Shown: one piece after another, positions 6,318-11,897 of the stretch
How positions within the stretch are numbered: position 1 is the first letter of the stretch
How the letters are laid out: each line of letters begins with the position of its first letter
Assembly (NCBI GenBank): GCA_964484045.1
Contig: CAZAEP010000058.1
Span: 1 to 11,897 of the forward strand
Reading direction: 5' to 3'
DNA: 11,897 bases
Source: J134 sp964484045
GTDB taxonomy: Bacteria; Pseudomonadota; Alphaproteobacteria; Sphingomonadales; Rhodothalassiaceae
Translations under genes and position numbers: made by a program
The notes under the pieces: model-generated
What the model was told of the DNA's origin: nothing
The model's input: the letters and a program-made list of their open reading frames with translations, nothing else
The model's database searches: none

Positions 6318-9300
6318 ATGCATAGCCCAATGAAGGGTTTGAAGACTACGGCTTACTGCGCAGCGAAGGCATTCTTGCTGTTGTCGGCGTCGGTGCCGGC
6401 CATCATGGTTGCCCAGCAGGCGGAGGCCCAACAGGTGACGTCAGGTGTCCGCGGTACGGTTGTCGACGCCGCAGGCAACCCGGTCGCAAATGCGGAGATC
6501 ACCATCATCGACACGCGCACCGGGCGCGCAACGCCGGCCACGACCGATGGCCAGGGCCGATTCGCGGTTTCGGGCCTCGAAGCCGGCGGTCCCTACAATG
6601 TGCTGGTGAAAAGCACCGGCAATTCGACGCAGCGTGTCGAAGGGCTCTTCCTCTCGATTTCGCAGACGGCCAATCTGAACATCACCGTGCAGCCGTCGCA
6701 GGCGATCGAGGAGATCGTCGTCACGGCGGCGGCAACGGTGACTTCGGCGCTCGCCATCGGACCCAGTCAGTCGTTCAATCTCGAGACGCTGGAATCCTTC
6801 CCGTCGATCACCCGTGACATCCGCGACGTGATCCGGATCGATCCGCGTGTCAGCATCAACGAACGGAATTCCAAGGCGGTGTCCTGTCTCGGCGGGAACA
6901 ACCGTTTCAACAGCTTCACGATCGACGGCGTGCAGTCGAACGATCCCTTCGGGCTGAATGCCTCCGGGTTCCCGGCCCGCAACAACATGCCGATTCCGTT
7001 CGATGCCACGCGCGAGGTGTCGGTCGAATTCGCACCCTATGATGTGACCTACGGCCAGTTTACCGGCTGTAACATCAACCTCGTCACCAAGTCGGGCTCG
7101 AACGAGCTGCACGGCTCGGCTTTCTTCGAATTCAACTCGAAGAGCCTCACCGGCACCAAGATCAACGGCGAGACGGTGATCACCGACTCGTTCCATGACA
7201 AGCGCTGGGGCGCGGAGCTCGGGGGTCCGATCATCAAGGACAAGCTGTTCCTCTATGTCGCCTATGAAGAGGCGCAGCTCACCAACACGGTGACCCGCGG
7301 CCCGATCGGCGCCGGCTTCGCCAACGAGCAGGGGCCGACGCTCGACCTCGTCAATCAGGTGCAGCAGATTCTCGAGAACACCTACGGGATCGAGACGCTG
7401 GGCATCGCCCGCTCGCTGCCCGCGGACAATCGCCGCATCCTCACCCGTCTCGACTATTTCATCAATGACGACCATCGCGTCGCCGTCACCTATACGCGGC
7501 TGCGCGAGAACAATGGCCGTTCGGACGATTTCGGGTTCGGCAACAACTTCACCTTCAAGAACAATTTCGAGAACCAGGGCAGCGAGATCGAGACCTATTC
7601 GGTGCGCTTCTTCGATCAGTGGACCGACAATTTCTCCACCCAGCTCTGGCTTTCGCGTGCCGACAACACCGATATCCAGGACCCGATCGGAGGCGGCGAG
7701 GCGCAAAGCGCCAATCCGATTCCGCGCATCGTGGTCAACGAGGGCAGTGCGACGCTGCTGAGCGGCCCGGGTTTCTTCCGTTCCGCCAACGCGCTCGATA
7801 CGACGATCAATCAGGTGGTGGCGCGCGGCAAGTATCTCGCCGGCGACCACACGATCACCTTCGGCTACGAGCTCAATCAGCTCGATGTCTTCAATCTCTT
7901 CGCACCCAATGCGACGGGGACGATCGAGTTCGATTCGCTGGCCGATTTCCAGGCCGGTCTCGCCTCGAGCATCTTCGGCAACGGGTCGTTTACCGGGGAC
8001 ATCAAGGACGCGGCGGCCAAGTTCAACCGCGCCATCCATTCGGTCTATGCCCAGGACGAGTGGCAGGTCGATGCAAATCTGACCCTGCTCTTCGGTCTTC
8101 GCTATGACTTCTACACCTCGGGCAGCCAGCCGCGCCTGAGCCAGAATTTCCTGGCGCGGTACGGATTCCCCAACACCAAGGTGTTCGACGGCCTCGACGT
8201 CTTCCTGCCGCGTCTGGGCATCACCTACGAGGCGCCGTGGGAGTTCTATGGCGAGACCACCTTCCGCGCCGGTGCCGGCGTCTTCTCCGGCGGCGATCCG
8301 ACGGTGTGGTTCTCCAACGCCTTTTCGAACTTCGGCTCGGGCATCGCCTTCGCCGACATCACGGATGCCCCCTGTACGGATGCCGACAAGCAGGTTCTGC
8401 AAGGCGGCAAGTTCATCGGCATTCCGAGCTGCATCACGCAGGCGCAGATCAATGCGGCGCTCAATTCGGACGGCCGCACCGACGCCATCGATCCGAACTT
8501 CAAGGTTCCGTCGGTGGTGCGCGGCAGCTTCGGCTTCACCCATTTCTTCGACTTTGACGGTGCGGCCGGCGGCTTCTTCGACGATTGGCGGCTCGATTTC
8601 GACATCATCCACGATCGTCGCCGCAATGCGCCGGACTTCATCGATCTGACGATCACGCCGATCGCGTTTGCGCCCGATGGCCGTATGATCTTCAACGCCA
8701 TCGATCCGCTGCTGCCGGGTTGCGATGCGCTCTTCCGCGGTCCGCGCCTCGGCTTCTCGGGGAGCACCGAGGAAGGCGGCCCCTGCGATGCCGGCAAGCG
8801 GGATCAGGACATCCTTCTGACCAACGTCAAGAAGGGGGCGAAGAACGGCGGCACGACCGCGATCTCCGTGATCCTGAACAAGGAGTGGGACTACACGCTC
8901 TTCAACAAGCCGGCGTCCTTCGACCTGACCATCGGTTACGCCTTCACCGATGCCAAGGTGGTCAACCCGACGACGAGTTCGACGGCGACCTCGAACTTCG
9001 AGGAGCAGGCGCTGATCAACGTCAACGACCCGCAGATCGCGCCGTCGCAGTTCGCGAACAAGCACAACTTCACGCTCGCCGCGAACTTCCGGCACGAATT
9101 CTTCCGTGACCTTGCGACGCGTCTGAGCATTCTCTTCCGGGCCAGGTCGGGTCGTCCGTTCAGCTATGTCTTCGACGACAAGTCGGCACCGACATTCGGC
9201 GATACGGACAATGAGGCGCGGCAGCTCTTCTATGTCCCGACCGGACCCAACGATCCGCGGGTCGATTTCTCCGCGATGAGCCAGGAGGACATCGACAAGC

Positions 9301-9683
9301 TCTTTGCCTTCATCAAGAGCAGCGGGCTCGACAAGTTCGCGGGCCAGATCGCGCCGCGCAACCAGTTCCACGATCCCTGGTTCAAGGACCTTGATCTGCG
9401 CTTCTCGCAGGACCTGCCCACGCCGTGGACGGGACACCATCTGCAGGCGTTCATCGACTTCGACAATGTCCTGAACTTCTTCGACAGCGGCTCGAACCTG
9501 CTCAAGCGCAAGGATCGTGGCGATGTTGCGGAGGGTGTGCCGATCGTACGTGTCGGATTGACGCCGGACGGCAAGAAGTACACCTACAGCAACCTCAGCG
9601 CGCGTGCGAACATCTTCAAGGACGAGATCTTCGTCGACTCCTCGGTGTGGCGCGTGCAGCTCGGTATCCGCTATCGCTTCTGA
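6318..9683 (+). CDS. Oar-like TonB-dependent receptor with N-terminal carboxypeptidase regulatory-like domain
   Basis: An 1121-aa outer-membrane protein of the large Oar-like receptor group. The signal peptide is residues 1-37 (cut AEA|QQ). A transthyretin-like CarboxypepD_reg domain covers about 40-125 (GVRGTVVDAAGNPVANAEITIIDTRTGR, TTDGQGRFAVSGL). A TonB box-like IEEIVVTA follows (130-137), then a plug (about 150-260) with NRFNSFTIDGVQSND and TGCNINLVTKSGSNELHGSAFF. The remainder is a long barrel ending RVQLGIRYRF with a terminal Phe, the usual outer-membrane assembly signal. The mature protein has six cysteines in sequence-close pairs (190/251, 686/705, 802/823), suggesting extracellular disulfides. 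The start is supported by GGGAGG 9 nt upstream; Met5 is a possible alternative. The ligand is unknown. A hairpin terminator separates it from phoD, although the common strand and order suggest a shared theme with the phosphatases. Confidence 0.92.
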   Translation: MHSPMKGLKTTAYCAAKAFLLLSASVPAIMVAQQAEAQQVTSGVRGTVVDAAGNPVANAEITIIDTRTGRATPATTDGQGRFAVSGLEAGGPYNVLVKSTGNSTQRVEGLFLSISQTANLNITVQPSQAIEEIVVTAAATVTSALAIGPSQSFNLETLESFPSITRDIRDVIRIDPRVSINERNSKAVSCLGGNNRFNSFTIDGVQSNDPFGLNASGFPARNNMPIPFDATREVSVEFAPYDVTYGQFTGCNINLVTKSGSNELHGSAFFEFNSKSLTGTKINGETVITDSFHDKRWGAELGGPIIKDKLFLYVAYEEAQLTNTVTRGPIGAGFANEQGPTLDLVNQVQQILENTYGIETLGIARSLPADNRRILTRLDYFINDDHRVAVTYTRLRENNGRSDDFGFGNNFTFKNNFENQGSEIETYSVRFFDQWTDNFSTQLWLSRADNTDIQDPIGGGEAQSANPIPRIVVNEGSATLLSGPGFFRSANALDTTINQVVARGKYLAGDHTITFGYELNQLDVFNLFAPNATGTIEFDSLADFQAGLASSIFGNGSFTGDIKDAAAKFNRAIHSVYAQDEWQVDANLTLLFGLRYDFYTSGSQPRLSQNFLARYGFPNTKVFDGLDVFLPRLGITYEAPWEFYGETTFRAGAGVFSGGDPTVWFSNAFSNFGSGIAFADITDAPCTDADKQVLQGGKFIGIPSCITQAQINAALNSDGRTDAIDPNFKVPSVVRGSFGFTHFFDFDGAAGGFFDDWRLDFDIIHDRRRNAPDFIDLTITPIAFAPDGRMIFNAIDPLLPGCDALFRGPRLGFSGSTEEGGPCDAGKRDQDILLTNVKKGAKNGGTTAISVILNKEWDYTLFNKPASFDLTIGYAFTDAKVVNPTTSSTATSNFEEQALINVNDPQIAPSQFANKHNFTLAANFRHEFFRDLATRLSILFRARSGRPFSYVFDDKSAPTFGDTDNEARQLFYVPTGPNDPRVDFSAMSQEDIDKLFAFIKSSGLDKFAGQIAPRNQFHDPWFKDLDLRFSQDLPTPWTGHHLQAFIDFDNVLNFFDSGSNLLKRKDRGDVAEGVPIVRVGLTPDGKKYTYSNLSARANIFKDEIFVDSSVWRVQLGIRYRF

Positions 9684-9720
9684 GCGCGTGCCGATGCATC
9701 AGCCAAGCTGACAGTTTCAG

Positions 9721-9753
9721 GGGAAGGCGGCTTCGGCCGCCTTCCCGCGTTTT
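9721..9753 (+). terminator. rho-independent terminator after the Oar-like receptor
   Basis: An 11-bp perfect stem (9721-9731 with 9736-9746) is capped by a TTCG tetraloop and followed by GCGTTTT. It lies 37 nt after the stop codon and 31 nt before the phoD ATG. PhoD expression therefore depends on read-through or a promoter inside the very short remaining gap; I see no clear one. Confidence 0.85.
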
Positions 9754-9784
9754 GGACGCTTTCCCTATCTGGAGTATCGTAGAC

Positions 9785-11359
9785 ATGCCTATTCGTGGCC
9801 CCAGGACCTCGCGGCGCGAGCTGATGCGCATGGCCGGTGCGCTGGCACTGGCCTCCTTTGCGCGACCCGTCGCCGCTGCCGGCCTTCTCGATCGAAAGCC
9901 GCGGTTTCTGGATGACCCCTTCTCGCTCGGCGTCGCCTCGGGCGATCCGATCACCGACAGCGTCGTTCTCTGGACGCGGCTTGCACCCGATCCCTTCGAG
10001 CCTGCGGCGATGGAGCCGGTGCCGGTGGTCGTCGACTGGGAGGTTGCCGCCGACGAGGGCATGCGCAGGACGGTCAGGAAGGGTCGCGCGATCGCGCATC
10101 CCGAGAATGCCTTTGCCGTCCATGTGGACGTCCGCGGGCTCGCGCCGGATCGCGACTATTTCTACCGCTTCCGCGCCGGCGACGCCGAGAGCCCGGTCGG
10201 TCGCACGCGCACCGCGCCCTTGCCCGGGGCCGCCATCTCCCGCCTGCGCTTCGCTTTCGGATCCTGTCAGCAATACGAGATGGGCTATTACGGGGCCTAT
10301 CGCGACATGGTGGCGCAGTCCCCCGATCTCATCATCCATCTCGGCGATTACATCTACGAAAAGCCGTGGGACGGCGGCGTGCGGCGGCATCCCTGGACCG
10401 AGGCCTATACGCTCGAGGACTATCGCGCCTATCACGCACTCTACAAGCTCGACCCCGATCTGCAGGCGGCGCACCGGGCGGCACCGTGGCTCGTGACCTG
10501 GGACGATCACGAGGTCGACAACGACTATGCCGGTCTGACCTCGGAGGATTACGAGGACCCGGCGGCGTTCCTGAAGCGCCGCACGGCCGCCTATCGGGCC
10601 TATTTCGAGCACATGCCCTTGCGGCGGATCGCGACTCCGCATGACGGGCAGGTGTCGCTCTACCAGTCGGTCCGGTATGGCGATCTTCTGACCTTTTTCG
10701 TGCTCGACGGGCGGCAGTACCGTTCTCCGGAGGCGTGCCGGCTCCTCGACAATGGCCATGGACGCGTCGTCAATGAATCGGAATGCCGCGCGCTCGCCGA
10801 CCCGGCGCGCTCACTTCTGGGACTGGATCAGGAGGCCTGGCTCTACCGCGGGCTGCGGAAGACGCGGACGCGCTGGAACGTCATCGCGCAGCAGCTTCTG
10901 TTCGCGCCCTTCGATCAGGGCAAGGGACCCGATCGCGGAGTCTATACCGACAGTTGGGGCGGCTATCAGGCAAATCGCAATCGCATCATCGAGACCATCG
11001 CGACACGCCGTCCGTCGAACCCGGTCTTCATCGGAGGCGACATCCACAGCTACTGGGTGACCGACATCAAGCGCGAGCCGACGAATCCGGAGTCCGAGAC
11101 CGTGGCCACCGAGTTCGTCGGTTCGTCGATCACCTCGCCGCTCGACATCTACCCGGCCTTCGAGGCCGCTCTGCCGCGCAATCCGCACGTGCGATTCTTC
11201 GAGGGCGCGAAGCGCGGCTATTGTCTTGTGACGGTGACGCCGAAGGCCATGCGGGCCGATCTGCGCACGGTTGCGGATCCGACGCGGCCCGATACGCCGT
11301 CTTCGACGCTCGCCTCCTTCATCGTCGAGGACGGCCGGCCGGGGGCGGTCAAGGCATGA
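9785..11359 (+). CDS. phoD: alkaline phosphatase D (PhoD-family phosphodiesterase/phosphomonoesterase), Tat-exported
   Basis: A 524-aa secreted metallophosphatase that releases phosphate from organic phosphate esters outside the cytoplasm. The N-terminus has a twin-arginine motif SRRELMR (9-15) followed by a hydrophobic run to about residue 32 (AGALALASFARPVAAA), so export is by Tat, typical for PhoD, whose metal centre is loaded before export. The PhoD N-terminal domain is about 44-145 (FSLGVASGDPITDSVVLWTRL). The phosphatase domain carries FGSCQQYEMGYYGAY (158-172, Cys161 the likely iron ligand), HLGDYIYE (185-192), WDDHEVDNDYAG (239-250) and FIGGDIHSYW (415-424). The frame is open back to 9425, but the earlier part is a shadow of the receptor gene. 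The ATG at 9785 has GGAG 10 nt upstream and gives the Tat signal. The stop overlaps the next ATG by 4 bases. Confidence 0.95.
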   Translation: MPIRGPRTSRRELMRMAGALALASFARPVAAAGLLDRKPRFLDDPFSLGVASGDPITDSVVLWTRLAPDPFEPAAMEPVPVVVDWEVAADEGMRRTVRKGRAIAHPENAFAVHVDVRGLAPDRDYFYRFRAGDAESPVGRTRTAPLPGAAISRLRFAFGSCQQYEMGYYGAYRDMVAQSPDLIIHLGDYIYEKPWDGGVRRHPWTEAYTLEDYRAYHALYKLDPDLQAAHRAAPWLVTWDDHEVDNDYAGLTSEDYEDPAAFLKRRTAAYRAYFEHMPLRRIATPHDGQVSLYQSVRYGDLLTFFVLDGRQYRSPEACRLLDNGHGRVVNESECRALADPARSLLGLDQEAWLYRGLRKTRTRWNVIAQQLLFAPFDQGKGPDRGVYTDSWGGYQANRNRIIETIATRRPSNPVFIGGDIHSYWVTDIKREPTNPESETVATEFVGSSITSPLDIYPAFEAALPRNPHVRFFEGAKRGYCLVTVTPKAMRADLRTVADPTRPDTPSSTLASFIVEDGRPGAVKA

Positions 11360-11897
11360 AGGCGCCATTTTCCCTGATGCTCGCCGCGGCGCTTTTTCTC
11401 GCCGCCTGTGCGGCGCCGTCGACGTCCGCGGCGCCCGAGCCTTCGCTGGTCGAGCGGCAGCCGGGCCTCGTCTGGGTCCGCCGTTCGGCGGAATATGCCC
11501 TCGTCACCGCGAAGACCTACGAGGCCGCGTCGCGGATGCTCGATGCGCTGGTGACGGCCCGGGATGCGGGCGCCCCGCCCTGGGTCGTGGTTATGGATGC
11601 CGACGAGACCATTCTCGACAATTCGCTCTTCACGCTCGAAGGCCTTCGTGCCGGGCGCAAGGGTTTCGACCCCGACGCCTGGCGGGCCTGGGTGGCGCGC
11701 GAGGAGGCCGGCGCCGTGCCCGGCGCCGTTGCCTTCATCCGCCATGTTCTGGCGCGCGGCGGACGGGTGGCGGTGGTCACCAATCGCGATGCCGCCGATG
11801 ACGGCCACACCCGTGCCAATCTTGTGAAAATCGGCGTGCCGGCGGAGGCCCCGCAGGTCTGCGTGCTCGGCCGCAGCGCCGCCGACAGGAAGCGCAA
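11356..11897 (+). CDS. 5'-nucleotidase / acid phosphatase, lipoprotein e(P4) family (partial, runs off the window)
   Basis: The first 180 residues of a HAD-superfamily acid phosphatase (class B/C-like, e(P4) type). A lipoprotein signal comes first, FSLMLAAALFLAAC with lipobox LAAC and lipidated Cys18, so it is membrane-anchored and acts in the periplasm or at the surface. HAD motif I is VVVMDADETILDNS (77-90; nucleophile Asp81, Asp83). Family-typical FDPDAWRAWVAREEAGAVPGAVAF follows (104-127), then motif II VVTNRD (140-145). Motifs III and IV lie beyond the edge. Known e(P4) proteins hydrolyse nucleoside monophosphates and NMN, and the family is a Mg-dependent 5'-nucleotidase. The ATG overlaps the phoD stop (ATGA), indicating translational coupling. 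Together they form a phosphatase pair that would free phosphate and nucleosides. Confidence 0.9.
   Translation, partial: MKAPFSLMLAAALFLAACAAPSTSAAPEPSLVERQPGLVWVRRSAEYALVTAKTYEAASRMLDALVTARDAGAPPWVVVMDADETILDNSLFTLEGLRAGRKGFDPDAWRAWVAREEAGAVPGAVAFIRHVLARGGRVAVVTNRDAADDGHTRANLVKIGVPAEAPQVCVLGRSAADRKR

Noticed and set aside
6441..9440. A 999-codon open frame antisense to the Oar-like receptor
   Set aside because: Same reason: biased composition, no motif, and exact overlap with a well-supported gene on the other strand.
9425..9784. A phoD starting inside the receptor gene at 9425
   Set aside because: The added 120 residues are an Arg-rich shadow of the receptor C-terminus and cross the terminator. 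The Tat signal begins at 9785.

Overview
The window is GC-rich (roughly two thirds G+C by eye). It carries high-GC codon usage, two TonB-dependent outer-membrane receptors, a Tat-exported PhoD phosphatase and a lipoprotein phosphatase, so the host is a Gram-negative bacterium. The separate PreT and PreA subunits followed by an omega-amino-acid aminotransferase, and the style of the receptors (EEILVTARRR-type TonB boxes, an Oar-like receptor), fit an alphaproteobacterium. I cannot place it more precisely from sequence alone. No tRNA, rRNA, CRISPR array or transposase was found.

Left arm, minus strand, read right to left from about 3122 to 12: preT (Fe-S flavoprotein subunit) and preA (FMN and 2x[4Fe-4S] catalytic subunit) of NAD(P)-dependent dihydropyrimidine dehydrogenase, 2 nt apart. 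The N-terminal part of a class III omega-amino acid:pyruvate aminotransferase follows 37 nt later. This is the first step (uracil or thymine reduction) and the last step (beta-alanine or beta-aminoisobutyrate transamination) of reductive pyrimidine catabolism. The aminotransferase loses its family-like sequence at base 32/33, where an AT-richer tail with a stop begins: either a contig-end artefact or a real disruption.

A 414-nt divergent spacer (3123-3536) separates this operon from the plus-strand genes. These are a 787-aa classical TonB-dependent receptor with a double-hairpin terminator, a 340-nt spacer holding several operator-like elements, an 1121-aa Oar-like receptor with an N-terminal carboxypeptidase-regulatory-like domain and a textbook terminator, then phoD overlapping (ATGA) an e(P4)-type lipoprotein acid phosphatase/5'-nucleotidase that runs off the right edge.

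Taken together (inference), the window looks like a nucleotide or nucleobase scavenging locus. Exported phosphatases would strip phosphate from organophosphates or nucleotides, two receptors would import products or ligands, and the divergent Pre operon would degrade pyrimidine bases. The most suggestive link is a sequence at 6152-6167, in front of the Oar-like receptor, that matches 11 of 14 specified positions of the operator recalled for the uracil-responsive repressor RutR. A simpler alternative is two unrelated neighbouring units, one for pyrimidine catabolism and one for phosphate acquisition.
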